Of a DNA stretch of 61,871 nucleotides, positions 44,405 through 53,461 are shown one piece after another. The position numbers and the translations under genes are program-made. Source of the DNA: CAYOZL01 sp964408435 (GTDB lineage: Bacteria; Bdellovibrionota_C; UBA2361; SZUA-149; CAYOZL01); contig CAYOZL010000007.1 of the NCBI GenBank assembly GCA_964408435.1, positions 1-61,871 on the forward strand, written 5' to 3'. The notes below the pieces were generated by a model that made no database searches, had not been told where the DNA came from, and saw only the letters and a list, made by a program, of their open reading frames with translations. How positions within the stretch are numbered: the stretch's first letter is position 1; the number at the start of each line of letters is the position of its first letter.

Positions 44405-45166
44405 ATGGCAAAAATATTAGTCCCAGTTAAAAGAGTTCCTGATTACGAAATTAAGCTTAAAATAAATCAGGATAGTAGTAATGTTATTACAGATGGAATT
44501 AAATGGATTCTTAATCCCTTTGATGAAATAGCTGTAGAAGAGGCAATTAGGCTCAAGGAGAATTCTTCAGATGTTGAAGAAATTGTAGTTGTATCAATTG
44601 GCCCAAAGGAAATTTCAGAGCAACTTAGAACGGCTCTGGCAATGGGAGCTGATAAAGCTATATTAGTAGAGAGCAATGACTATGTAGATTCACACGTTGC
44701 CCATCTGGCACTAGCTGAAATTTATAAAAAAGATAAATACGATATGGTTATTATGGGCAAGCAGTCTATTGATTCTGATGCGAATCAAACAGCTCAGTTG
44801 CTTGCTGCTAAGCTGTCAATCGGCCAAGCAACTTTTGCTTCTAAAGTAGAAATAGAAGATTCATGGCAAAGTGCAAAAGTAACTAGAGAAGTTGATGGAG
44901 GGCTAGAAACTATTTCAGTTAAACTCCCTGCAGTAGTAAGTACTGATTTAAGATTAAATGAGCCTCGTTATCCTTCACTGCCAGGAATTGTAAAAGCTAA
45001 GAAAAAACCTATGGAAGAAATTGCGATTGATTCATTAGGAATTAGTCTTGAGCCAAAAGTGGTAATTAAAAAAATGTCTCTACCTGAACAAAGAAGTGCA
45101 GGAGTTAAGGTGCAAAATGTAGCTGAGTTAGTTGAGAAACTTAAGAATGAAGCAAAGGTAATATAA
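44405..45166 (+). CDS. etfB: Electron transfer flavoprotein subunit beta
   Basis: ETF beta of 253 residues accepts electrons from acyl-CoA dehydrogenases. Family signature: AKILVPVKRVPDYEIK start, NPFDEIAVEEAIRLKE, and GKQSIDSDANQTAQLLAA. The signature loop DLRLNEPRYPSLPGIVKAKKKP is the dehydrogenase-docking region (cited in part only). It is 2 bases before etfA. The 196-base gap upstream is AT-rich without clear motifs. Confidence 0.96.
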   Translation: MAKILVPVKRVPDYEIKLKINQDSSNVITDGIKWILNPFDEIAVEEAIRLKENSSDVEEIVVVSIGPKEISEQLRTALAMGADKAILVESNDYVDSHVAHLALAEIYKKDKYDMVIMGKQSIDSDANQTAQLLAAKLSIGQATFASKVEIEDSWQSAKVTREVDGGLETISVKLPAVVSTDLRLNEPRYPSLPGIVKAKKKPMEEIAIDSLGISLEPKVVIKKMSLPEQRSAGVKVQNVAELVEKLKNEAKVI

Positions 45167-45168
45167 TT

Positions 45169-46116
45169 ATGATTTTAGTAATTTTAGATTCTAGTGCAGT
45201 ATCAAAAGCTAGTTTATGTGCAATTAGTGCAGGCTTAAAGCTTAAGTCGCAGAATCCTTCATCCGAAGTAGTTGGTATATTATTAGGCGCTGGTGATTTA
45301 TCAGCAGTTGCAGGTGAGTATACGGCTTATGGTTTAGATAAAGTCTTAACTGCATCCTCTGATAGCATGAAAAACTACTTAGCTGTTCCTTATGCTGAGT
45401 GTGTGGCTAATTTAGATAAAGAACATAATTTTAAATTTATAGTATCTGCAAACACTACATACGGTAGAGATTTAATGCCTAGAATTAGTGGCTTGTTAGA
45501 TATTGCTCAAGCAAGTGATGTATTAGAAATTCTTGATGATGGTTTATTTAGAAGACCAATGTATGCAGGAAATATAATTGCAGATGTTGAGCTTAAAGGG
45601 GAGAAGAAAGCGGTTACTATTAGACAAACTGCATTTGATCCTGCGAAAAAAAGTGACAGCTCTGCTGAAGTTTCTACAGTTGAGGTTGGTAGCTTAAATT
45701 CAGAGCAACAAACATTTGTATCTTTTGATACAGAAGAGTCTGAAAGACCAGAGCTTACAGATGCTGAAGTAGTGATAAGTGGTGGAAGAGCACTTAAATC
45801 AAAAGAGAATTTCGATAAATATATAATGCCACTAGCTGATAAACTAGGTGCTGCTATCGGTGCAAGTAGAGCAGCAGTAGATTCTGGTTATGCTCCAAAT
45901 GATTGGCAGGTTGGTCAAACTGGAAAAGTTGTAGCTCCGAAGTTGTATATAGCAATTGGAATTTCAGGTGCTATTCAGCACTTAGCAGGCATGAAAGATT
46001 CTAAAGTAATAGTTGCAATTAACAAAGATGCAGAAGCTCCAATTTTTGAAATTGCAGATTATGGCTTGGTTGCTGACTTATATGATGTGGTGCCAGAGTT
46101 AATAGAGGCTCTATAG
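45169..46116 (+). CDS. etfA: Electron transfer flavoprotein subunit alpha
   Basis: ETF alpha, 315 residues, carries the FAD of the ETF dimer. The C-terminal FAD domain has VISGGRALKSKENF, GAAIGASRAAVDSGYAPND, QVGQTGKVVAPKLYIAIGISGAIQH-like segments and IVAINKDAEAPIFEIADYG-like end (abbreviated). It directly follows etfB and is followed after one base by the DUF192 gene. Confidence 0.96.
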   Translation: MILVILDSSAVSKASLCAISAGLKLKSQNPSSEVVGILLGAGDLSAVAGEYTAYGLDKVLTASSDSMKNYLAVPYAECVANLDKEHNFKFIVSANTTYGRDLMPRISGLLDIAQASDVLEILDDGLFRRPMYAGNIIADVELKGEKKAVTIRQTAFDPAKKSDSSAEVSTVEVGSLNSEQQTFVSFDTEESERPELTDAEVVISGGRALKSKENFDKYIMPLADKLGAAIGASRAAVDSGYAPNDWQVGQTGKVVAPKLYIAIGISGAIQHLAGMKDSKVIVAINKDAEAPIFEIADYGLVADLYDVVPELIEAL

Positions 46117-46117
46117 A

Positions 46118-46576
46118 TTGGCTTTATTTTTTAGGCTTTTACTACTTTCCTTTTCTTTTTTATTATTAAGTAGCTGTTCCAATGTCGATACTACTGAAGT
46201 TAGCTTCGCTAACTTAGATGGCTCTAATTCACCAAAAATCAAAGTTGAAAAAGCATTAACCAAAAATGATAGAAGTTTTGGTTTAATGTTTAGAAAGAAA
46301 ATGCCTCAAGATCACGGCATGCTTTTTGTTTTTCCTACTGAAGAAATAAAAGGCTTTTGGATGAAAAACACTTATATTCCTCTAGATATAATCTATATTT
46401 CTTCGAATAAAAAAGTAGTTAGTATTGTAAAAAATGCAATTCCTTTAACTGCAGTTAGTAGGAGAAGCTTAGCGCCTGCAAAATATGTGGTTGAAGTTAA
46501 TGCTGGTTTATCTGATGAATGGAAAGTTACTCCTGGCTCGACTCTTGTAGGTGATTTACCAGAAGCTCTAGAATAA
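46118..46576 (+). CDS. DUF192 family lipoprotein
   Basis: A 152-residue precursor with a lipoprotein signal ending in LLSSC (Cys about 20). The DUF192 domain has the core KNDRSFGLMFRKKMPQDHGMLFVF, with FWMKNTYIPLDIIYI next. DUF192 proteins are secreted or envelope proteins of unknown activity. The start codon is TTG at 46118, two bases after the etfA stop. That spacing implies co-transcription with etfBA. Confidence 0.85.
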   Translation: MALFFRLLLLSFSFLLLSSCSNVDTTEVSFANLDGSNSPKIKVEKALTKNDRSFGLMFRKKMPQDHGMLFVFPTEEIKGFWMKNTYIPLDIIYISSNKKVVSIVKNAIPLTAVSRRSLAPAKYVVEVNAGLSDEWKVTPGSTLVGDLPEALE

Positions 46577-46602
46577 AAAGTTATCTAGCTTCCTTTAGCT
46601 CC

Positions 46603-48252
46603 CTATTTTATTGGTATGTCCTTATTGAAGTTTAAAATGCTACTAGAATCCCAATTAGCTATATTGTTCATATGGTCCCAGAGCCCTTGTATGTCTTTGC
46701 TGGGAGTAACTAAATTTGCATAAGTAAAAAATTTGTCTTTAAGCATTTGCTTGAAGTCTTTGCGGTCATTAAGGGCATGCCCAACTGGGTAGTCCATTTC
46801 TCCTTTCCATTGCGTGCCATCTTTAAGTTTAATACTTAGCTCAGATGGAATGCCTTTAGGGTATCTTGCGCTAAGCTCTTTACTTGGTTCCTTTAGCGTA
46901 ATCTTTGGCATTAAGTTCCAAGTAAAAGGATTTTTATCTTTATTAAGAGCATCTCCTCTATAATCTGACGGCATCATGATTACATCGGCTCTAGTTAGTT
47001 CTCCTTTTTCTTTTAAAGCTCTAAGAGCTTTTTTGGCAAATTGTGAAAGAATAAACATTGCGGAGTGATCTGCTTCTTCTGTTGTGCCTGGATTCCATTT
47101 CTCGGGTAGGCCAATTATTTTCCATGCATCTAGGTAGATGTGAATTTCAATTGATTCAAAAATTTCTTCTTCATCTATATTTTTGAGTTTTTCTTTATTC
47201 TCTTGAATAAAGTCATACATTAAATCCATTAAACTAGCTGCTTGATGTTCATGAATGCCCCAAAGTTTATGATGGTGGTTTTGGTTTACGCACCAGTCTT
47301 TTGCATCTCCTGTTACTAGAATATTAATCTCAAATGGAGAATGGTCTTTTTCTACATTAGGGTATGCACAAAACATGCCTTTAGTATTTCTAAAAACATC
47401 CCCAGTGGAAGTAATACCTCCAGATGTTGCTTCTTTAGCATGTTGAATAACTCTTTGAGCGAGAATACCCGCTGCTAGCCCTTTTGAATTACCCATTTCA
47501 GCATCTGTTGATGCTTGTCTTGAAGAGCGCATTGCTACGTTATGACCTGTAAGAAGTCCCATTGCGTTTTCAATATTATCAACAATATTTTTACTGAATT
47601 TAATATTATCTACGCTTTTTTCTCCATCAATAATAAGCATATAAATTATTAGACATGCCATGCCTCCGTCCATCACATGGTCATGGGCGTGTTGTCGTAG
47701 ATTAATGTGTGCACAAAGTGTGCCGTGGAGTTGTGTGTAGTAGGCCATTGCTTCAAGGGTGTCTCTGCCGTTATAGTCTTTTTGTTGGCAAGCACTAAGA
47801 ATTACTTCCATCCATTCAAGATGAGCGAATTCACCTGCGTTTGCTCCTGTGTTTTGGTCATTGCCAAAAATTGTAGGGTTGGTATCAAGAATTCTTCTTA
47901 CGGCTACATTTGCGTATACAGCGTTCGATGCGTGGATAGGAACATTAGAGCCGAGCATATAGCCAGTAGAAACTTTATCTAGTTGTGAATCATGTACTTG
48001 AAACCCTAATTGAATATCTCTTAGGGCTTTAATTTCATGCGTAGTTAATCCACCTAGTGAGGAAGCTAATTCATCAATCCACAATTCTTGGCATCTTATA
48101 AGAACTTCTTCAGGTGGGCTGCCATACTTTCCAGATAGCATGTCTTTAGCTGTTTCAATTAATCCACGAGTTTGATTAGAGTTTGCGGGTAGATTTAGGA
48201 TGTTTTTTTTATACATATGCTCTGTAGTTGAATTGCTTGATATAGCTATCAT
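46603..48252 (-). CDS. MmgE/PrpD family dehydratase-like protein
   Basis: A 549-residue protein of the MmgE/PrpD fold, which includes 2-methylcitrate dehydratase and cis-aconitate decarboxylase. The N-terminal helical domain shows DELASSLGGL and a NAVYANVAVRRILDTNPT-like segment. The C-terminal part has HSAMFILSQFAKKALRAL and YPVGHALND. It is longer than PrpD (about 480). No prpB or prpC is nearby, so the substrate is not clear; 2-methylcitrate is one possibility. It is convergent with DUF192 and divergent from the ABC-F gene, with 46 bases between starts. Confidence 0.8.
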   Translation of the reverse strand: MIAISSNSTTEHMYKKNILNLPANSNQTRGLIETAKDMLSGKYGSPPEEVLIRCQELWIDELASSLGGLTTHEIKALRDIQLGFQVHDSQLDKVSTGYMLGSNVPIHASNAVYANVAVRRILDTNPTIFGNDQNTGANAGEFAHLEWMEVILSACQQKDYNGRDTLEAMAYYTQLHGTLCAHINLRQHAHDHVMDGGMACLIIYMLIIDGEKSVDNIKFSKNIVDNIENAMGLLTGHNVAMRSSRQASTDAEMGNSKGLAAGILAQRVIQHAKEATSGGITSTGDVFRNTKGMFCAYPNVEKDHSPFEINILVTGDAKDWCVNQNHHHKLWGIHEHQAASLMDLMYDFIQENKEKLKNIDEEEIFESIEIHIYLDAWKIIGLPEKWNPGTTEEADHSAMFILSQFAKKALRALKEKGELTRADVIMMPSDYRGDALNKDKNPFTWNLMPKITLKEPSKELSARYPKGIPSELSIKLKDGTQWKGEMDYPVGHALNDRKDFKQMLKDKFFTYANLVTPSKDIQGLWDHMNNIANWDSSSILNFNKDIPIK

Positions 48253-48298
48253 AATAGATTAATTAACTTGTAAGTTTCAACTAATTATTTCTTTTTGC

Positions 48299-50107
48299 AT
48301 GATACAGATTAATAAAATTTCAAAATCCTACGGAAAAAGAGTCTTATTTGATGATGTGACTTTTTCAATAAATCCTAAAGAAAGGCTAGGCTTAGTTGGA
48401 AGAAATGGACATGGTAAATCTACGCTTTTTAAAATTTTAGCCAATATAGAGCAGTGTGATAGCGGGGATATACACTATCCTGAAGATTATACTATTGGCT
48501 ACTTACAACAGACATTAGAATTTAAAGAAAAGACAGTTCTAGATGAGGCAAGTCTTGCCTTACCAGAGCTTGAAGGTGGATGGAAAGAGCTTCATAAAGC
48601 AGAAGAAATTCTTTTAGGGCTAGGCTTTTTAAAAGAGCAGTTTGAGATTTCGCCTTTAGAGTTATCAGGTGGTTTTCAGATTAGATTAAACTTAGCAAAA
48701 CTTATTATTTCTTCGCCTGATTTATTACTTCTTGATGAGCCAACTAACTATTTAGATATTGTATCAATGAGGTGGCTAACTAAGTTTATTAAAAATTGGC
48801 CATCTGAAATGATTTTAATTACTCATGACCATGATTTTTTAAATAGAGTTTGCACACATACTTTAGGTATTCATAGAAAAAAAATAAAAAAGCTAGAAGC
48901 AGGAACTGAAAAGTTTTTTGAATTACTAGAACAGCAAGAAGAATTACAAGAGCAGCAAAGAGTAAATCAAGAGAAAAAGATTAAACAAACTGAGCAGTTT
49001 ATTAATAGGTTTCGCGCAAAAAATACTAAAGCAAAAGCAGTTCAGTCAAGAATTAAAGCTTTAGATAAAATGGATAAAATTGAAAAGCTAGATAATATTG
49101 ATAATCTAGATTTTGATTTCAATTATAAAAACCTACCTGGTAAAAGATTATTAGAGCTAGAAAATATTTCTTTTCATTATCCCGAGCAAGACGAGTTCTT
49201 ATTTAAAGATTTAACACTTCAAGTAAATCCAACTGATAGAATTGCAGTTATTGGTAAAAACGGGAAAGGGAAGTCGACTCTGCTTAATATTATAGCAAAT
49301 GAATTAAAACCAATAAATGGTGAGATAAAAGCATCCCCTAATGCAAAGATTTCTTTTTTTGGGCAAACGAATAAAGAGAGATTAAATACTTCTAATACAG
49401 TAGAGCAAGAGCTTTTAGAAATTACCCCTAATCATAATAGAACACTAGCTAGAACAGTTGCAGGAGTTATGATGTTTGAAGGAGATGATGCACTTAAGAA
49501 AATTAGTGTTTTATCTGGAGGGGAGAAAAGTAGAGTTTTGCTAGGAAAGATAATTCTTAATGAAGCTAATTTGTTAATACTTGATGAACCTACAAACCAT
49601 TTAGATATGTATTCCTCTGAGGCTTTAAAAAGAGCAATTAAGAATTTTCCAGGTGCGGTAATAATAGTTACTCACAGTGAGGGCTTTATTGAAGAAGTAG
49701 CAAATAGGCTAGTTATTTTTGACAATGGAAAAGCCGATATTTTTGAAGGTGGTTATCAGGACTTTATTAGAAGAATAGGCTGGGGTGGTGAAGAAGCAGG
49801 AAAGGAAAATAGCAAGAAGCCTAAGAAGGAAACGAAACCAGAAGCAAAGTTATCAAAAAAAGAACTTAGACAATTAAAAGCTCAAAAAGCAAAAAAATTA
49901 GCTCCAATTAAAAAGATTGAAAAAGAGATCATGCAATTAGAAAAAGAAGTTGAAGATGGTAATGCAGAGCTGATTAAAAGAACTGTAAATGGTTTTGGAG
50001 AGAAGGAAGCTGAGCTTGCAACTAAAATTGCTAATGATAAGAAAAGAATTGAAGAATTATTTGTAGAGTTAGAGGTTAAAACTGAAGAGTTAAAGAGTTT
50101 GAATTAA
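48299..50107 (+). CDS. ABC-F family ATPase (YheS-like)
   Basis: Soluble ATPase with two ABC cassettes and no membrane domain (602 residues), the ABC-F translation factor type. Cassette 1 has GRNGHGKST and LSGGFQIRLNLAKL; cassette 2 has GKNGKGKST and LSGGEKSR. The inter-cassette linker is charged and helical, with EQFINRFRAKNTKAKAVQSR. The C-terminal coiled coil (about 500-602), with SKKELRQLKAQKAK, resembles YheS. Such proteins act on stalled ribosomes; no resistance role is claimed. Confidence 0.93.
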   Translation: MIQINKISKSYGKRVLFDDVTFSINPKERLGLVGRNGHGKSTLFKILANIEQCDSGDIHYPEDYTIGYLQQTLEFKEKTVLDEASLALPELEGGWKELHKAEEILLGLGFLKEQFEISPLELSGGFQIRLNLAKLIISSPDLLLLDEPTNYLDIVSMRWLTKFIKNWPSEMILITHDHDFLNRVCTHTLGIHRKKIKKLEAGTEKFFELLEQQEELQEQQRVNQEKKIKQTEQFINRFRAKNTKAKAVQSRIKALDKMDKIEKLDNIDNLDFDFNYKNLPGKRLLELENISFHYPEQDEFLFKDLTLQVNPTDRIAVIGKNGKGKSTLLNIIANELKPINGEIKASPNAKISFFGQTNKERLNTSNTVEQELLEITPNHNRTLARTVAGVMMFEGDDALKKISVLSGGEKSRVLLGKIILNEANLLILDEPTNHLDMYSSEALKRAIKNFPGAVIIVTHSEGFIEEVANRLVIFDNGKADIFEGGYQDFIRRIGWGGEEAGKENSKKPKKETKPEAKLSKKELRQLKAQKAKKLAPIKKIEKEIMQLEKEVEDGNAELIKRTVNGFGEKEAELATKIANDKKRIEELFVELEVKTEELKSLN

Positions 50108-50118
50108 TTCTTCTGTTA

Positions 50119-50565
50119 TTATTTCCCTGTTTTTATTTCCCTACTATCAATCACTCTTGAGCTATCAGCCTCAGCTTCATCACAGAACCTTACACATTTT
50201 TTTTCTTCAGTTATCTTTCCACCGCACCCTACATGACAATCTCTAAAATCTGACTTACATACTTTATTTCTAAGTGGACAGATTCTTCTAAAGCAAGCAC
50301 AGTTGCCAACACAAATTGTGCTATTTGTTCTCCTACTATATCTAAAAATTCTCCGAGATTGGCATCTCGCGTATTCTAATTCAGAGAGATAATTACATCT
50401 TTGTCTTTTAAAAATAGCAGCTTTCTCACATACTTCTTTTGAATAGTCACATGCACTTACGCAGTCTTGGCCTGCAGAGTCTTCAATTGGATGAAGTTTA
50501 TGGGTTATCTCGTAACGAGGTGAGCAACTGCATACTAAAAATAGAACTAGTATTAATCTAATCAT
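50119..50565 (-). CDS. Cysteine-rich lipoprotein
   Basis: A 148-residue precursor with a lipoprotein signal peptide ending in the tight VCSC pair at residues 11-14. It contains more than a dozen Cys in the mature part, many as CxxxC or C(x2-6)C (DCVSACDYSKEVC, CVGNCACFRRIC, CHVGCG). Several internal Arg/Tyr clusters separate them. This suggests a disulphide-rich envelope or surface protein. No family is recognised. It is convergent with the ABC-F gene, 12 bases apart. Confidence 0.75.
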   Translation of the reverse strand: MIRLILVLFLVCSCSPRYEITHKLHPIEDSAGQDCVSACDYSKEVCEKAAIFKRQRCNYLSELEYARCQSRRIFRYSRRTNSTICVGNCACFRRICPLRNKVCKSDFRDCHVGCGGKITEEKKCVRFCDEAEADSSRVIDSREIKTGK

Positions 50566-50753
50566 TTAACTATCTTAAATAACTATACTAACTAAGTAAA
50601 ATAGATATTTAAGCATTATTATGATATTAAAATATGAGTTCTTTTATATCTAAAATATTGATTAAATTTAGCGTTCATATCTAAAAGTTTATTTCTTTTA
50701 TGTTTGAGCGCATTGTCGCTCAAGGTTCCCTCTGGTTTTTTTTGAAGACTAAA
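50566..50753. promoter_or_regulatory. Leader region with hairpin and T-run before an orphan membrane protein gene
   Basis: The 188 bases between the cysteine-rich lipoprotein start and the orphan gene hold a perfect 7-base stem (TTGAGCG 50704-50710, CGCTCAA 50717-50723) and, 12 bases later, a run of eight T (50736-50743). Together they might attenuate transcription, but the spacing is unusual. The ATG at 50700 lies just before the stem, so the gene's start depends on whether this segment is translated. Confidence 0.35.
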
Positions 50754-51434
50754 ATGAATAATAATGTTTTTTATTTTTGCATAATTGTTTTTGTTTTTCT
50801 TGCAACTGCATATGCTATGAGAAGAATAAGGACACTTCAACGAGAAAAAAAAGCTTTAGAAAAGAAAAATGAGCTTTGTATTCTTAATCACGACGGTAGA
50901 AAGGAAATCTCTGCACATTATTATTTCACTGAGATACCAACAGTTAAAGAAGCTTTTAAAAAGTTTTTTGAGCTTTTCGTTATCTATTCGAATTCGATAG
51001 AGAACGAGGTCTTTAGGGAAAAGTATCGTGAAGCAGTAGAACTTTTTGAAAGCAAGTTGTTTCATGAAGACGAAAAAAACTCTTTTGCAGTAACAGACGT
51101 TTGTCGATGCATTACCTCTGTTTTTATTAACCTTAATCATTCTAAAAAACAAATTTTTGATTTTACTGTGATTTATCCTGAATTAAGTTTGTATAAGGGA
51201 CATCTAGTAATTACTTTAAAACTTGGTTGTGGGATTGAAATAGCTCTTAGTTTTACAGTGGATCACGAAGGAGTGTTAAGTTACGAACCTACAAGTATAC
51301 CCTTTTCTTATCTCAAAATTATGTTTGAAGAAAAAAGAACAGAAGATGTAAAACCCTTCTTTGATACTGGGTCAAATTGGTGTAATACAAAAACTGATTC
51401 CGCAGAATTTTTAGAAGCTATACTAAAGCTTTAA
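50754..51434 (+). CDS. Orphan membrane-anchored protein
   Basis: The product has 226 residues from the ATG at 50754. A hydrophobic N-terminal helix (FYFCIIVFVFLATAYAM) and basic RRIRTLQREKK suggest inner-membrane anchoring with the bulk in the cytoplasm. The rest has mixed helices and strands (FTVIYPELSLYKGHLVITLK). An alternative ATG at 50700 would add 18 residues but run through the leader hairpin. Neither start has a good ribosome binding site. No family is recognised. It uses some CGA codons, unlike its neighbours. Confidence 0.65.
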   Translation: MNNNVFYFCIIVFVFLATAYAMRRIRTLQREKKALEKKNELCILNHDGRKEISAHYYFTEIPTVKEAFKKFFELFVIYSNSIENEVFREKYREAVELFESKLFHEDEKNSFAVTDVCRCITSVFINLNHSKKQIFDFTVIYPELSLYKGHLVITLKLGCGIEIALSFTVDHEGVLSYEPTSIPFSYLKIMFEEKRTEDVKPFFDTGSNWCNTKTDSAEFLEAILKL

Positions 51435-51460
51435 ATTTTTTTAGCGACTTTGCCTAAAAC

Positions 51461-52750
51461 TTATCTTTTCTTTACAGGAACGTAATCTCTTTGAGTTTCC
51501 CCAATATATACCTGCCTTGGTCTACCAATCCTATTTTTTGGATCGTGAATCATTTCTTTCCACTGAGCTATCCAACCAGGAAGTCTTCCAAGTGCAAACA
51601 TTGCAGTAAAGCCGTTTACAGGAATTCCTAATGCTGAGTAGATAATTCCACTGTAGTAATCCACGTTTGGATATAGCTTTCTTTCGATAAAGTAATCATC
51701 ACTTAGTGCAATTTCTTCTAGCTCTGCTGCTACATCTAATAATTTACTCTTTACAGGAGCTTTTTCTAGAACTTTATGGCACGCAGCTTTTAATATCTTT
51801 GCTCTAGGGTCGTAATTCTTATAAACTCTATGACCAAAGCCCATTAATCTAGCTTTACTATCTTTTGATTTAGCTCGCTCAACATATTTTTTAACATCTT
51901 CACCTGAATTTACTATATCGTGAAGCATTTCAATTACGTGTTGGTTAGCCCCTCCATGTCTCATGCCCCATAGAGCAGAGATTCCAGAAGAAACACATGC
52001 GTAAAGGTTTGCTAAACTACTTCCCACTAATCTTACTGTAGAAGCAGAGCAGTTTTGTTCGTGATCTGCATGAAGAATTAAAAGTAAATCTAGAGCTTTT
52101 ACAATATCTGGATCTAAGTAGTAATCTTCAGCAGGGGTTGCAAACATCATATTTAAAAAGTTTGCACTATATGAAAGACTATTATCTGGGTAAATAAAAG
52201 GTTGTCCGATAGATTTCTTATAACTAAATGCTGCCATTGTAGGTAGCTTTGCAAGTAGTCTAATAATATGAAGCTCTTGTTTCTCTTTATCTTTAGGGTT
52301 TTCGAAGTCTTGATAAAAAGTATAACAAGCAGAAACAACTGAAGCTAAGATTGCCATTGGATGTGCATCTCTAGGGAAGCCATCATAAAAACGCTTCATG
52401 TCTTCATGAATCATCGTGTGTCTAGTAAGTCTTGATGTGAATTCATCTAACTCTGTAGCGCTTGGTAGTTCGCCATTTATTAAAAGGTAAGAAGTCTCTA
52501 AGAAGCTAGATTTCTCTGCTAATTGCTCAATTGGATATCCTCTATATCTTAGGATTCCATTTTCCCCATCAATGAAAGTAATTGCACTTTTACAAGAACC
52601 AGTGTTTCCAAAGCCGTTATCAATTGTAATGTATTTAGTTGATGCTCTAAGAGATGTAATATCGATAGCTCTTTCATTCTCGCTACCAACTACTACAGGT
52701 AATTCGATAGTAGTTCCGTCAGGTAATTCTAGTTTAGCAGTTTCGCTCAT
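51461..52750 (-). CDS. gltA: Citrate synthase (type II)
   Basis: Condenses oxaloacetate and acetyl-CoA at the entry of the TCA cycle. The 429-residue protein is of the hexameric Gram-negative type: beta-rich N-terminus (KLELPDGTTIELPV), active-site His in LHADHEQNCSASTVR, second His and Arg region in MGFGHRVYKNYDPRA, and catalytic Asp near NVDYYSG. It is convergent with the orphan gene before it. The enzyme consumes acetyl-CoA made by the HMG-CoA lyase and beta-oxidation genes of this window. Confidence 0.96.
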   Translation of the reverse strand: MSETAKLELPDGTTIELPVVVGSENERAIDITSLRASTKYITIDNGFGNTGSCKSAITFIDGENGILRYRGYPIEQLAEKSSFLETSYLLINGELPSATELDEFTSRLTRHTMIHEDMKRFYDGFPRDAHPMAILASVVSACYTFYQDFENPKDKEKQELHIIRLLAKLPTMAAFSYKKSIGQPFIYPDNSLSYSANFLNMMFATPAEDYYLDPDIVKALDLLLILHADHEQNCSASTVRLVGSSLANLYACVSSGISALWGMRHGGANQHVIEMLHDIVNSGEDVKKYVERAKSKDSKARLMGFGHRVYKNYDPRAKILKAACHKVLEKAPVKSKLLDVAAELEEIALSDDYFIERKLYPNVDYYSGIIYSALGIPVNGFTAMFALGRLPGWIAQWKEMIHDPKNRIGRPRQVYIGETQRDYVPVKKR

Positions 52751-52888
52751 AATTTTTTAATCTCTATGTTTTATTGTTGCACAATACATTATTGTAGACG
52801 TAATAATAAGTTAGATTTAATCTTTTGGAAAAAGATTTATTTATTTTACAAGTTTATTAATAAAAATTTACCCATAAGCTATAGTCCT

Positions 52889-53461
52889 ATGAAAATTGTC
52901 GCAAATCTTATTCTCTTAGCTTTTCTCTGTTCGTGTTCAACTACAATAACACCGCTTGAGCTAAATGAGATTGTTTTAAACAAAACTGAGTTATCAAAAG
53001 TGCTAGATATTCCAATTCAAGCTCATGAGCTTAGTATGGATGTTATTCTTGATAAAAGAAGCACAAATGTAATAGCAACTCTTGATGAAGTAGAAATTAA
53101 GTCTGGAGTTGGGCTTAGTCAAAAAATTTCAAATTCAATACTTAAAACACTTAAAAATTCAGGTTTTAAACCGAGTAGTGCAGCAAAAATTAAACTTTCT
53201 GGGTTTTTAAAAGAGTATAACGCTAAAATAGCAGGAAGGTTCCCATCAGCAGGCTCTGCAAAAGTGCAGTTTGTAATAATTGCTAATAATTTAAGTAATA
53301 GAAAATCTTATAAAGCTCAGTATTTAGGTTCTACTAATTTACAAAATTTTTCTGCTGATGAAAGTGACTTAACAGAAATGTTAAATAAAGCTTTAGAATC
53401 TGCTCTTAAGCAAATGGTTAAAGATGAGAATTTAATTTATTTTTTAAGAGATGAGTATTAG
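52889..53461 (+). CDS. YajG-like outer-membrane lipoprotein
   Basis: A 190-residue lipoprotein precursor. The start is set at ATG 52889, where KIVANLILLAFLCSCSTT gives a signal ending in a Cys; a longer frame from 52766 would precede it with non-signal sequence. The body is a two-domain alpha/beta fold with LDKRSTNVIATLDEVEI and a repeat of KLSGFLKEYN and VQFVIIANN, as in the YajG family. Function unknown. The stop codon TAG lies in the left arm of hairpin element D. Confidence 0.7.
   Translation: MKIVANLILLAFLCSCSTTITPLELNEIVLNKTELSKVLDIPIQAHELSMDVILDKRSTNVIATLDEVEIKSGVGLSQKISNSILKTLKNSGFKPSSAAKIKLSGFLKEYNAKIAGRFPSAGSAKVQFVIIANNLSNRKSYKAQYLGSTNLQNFSADESDLTEMLNKALESALKQMVKDENLIYFLRDEY

Noticed and set aside
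47707..47982. Cys-rich plus-strand frame inside the MmgE/PrpD gene
   Set aside because: Antisense to conserved family sequence; no ribosome binding site.
46603..48252. Methylcitrate cycle operon
   Set aside because: Only a PrpD-like protein is present; prpB and prpC are not in the window, so a pathway claim is not supported.
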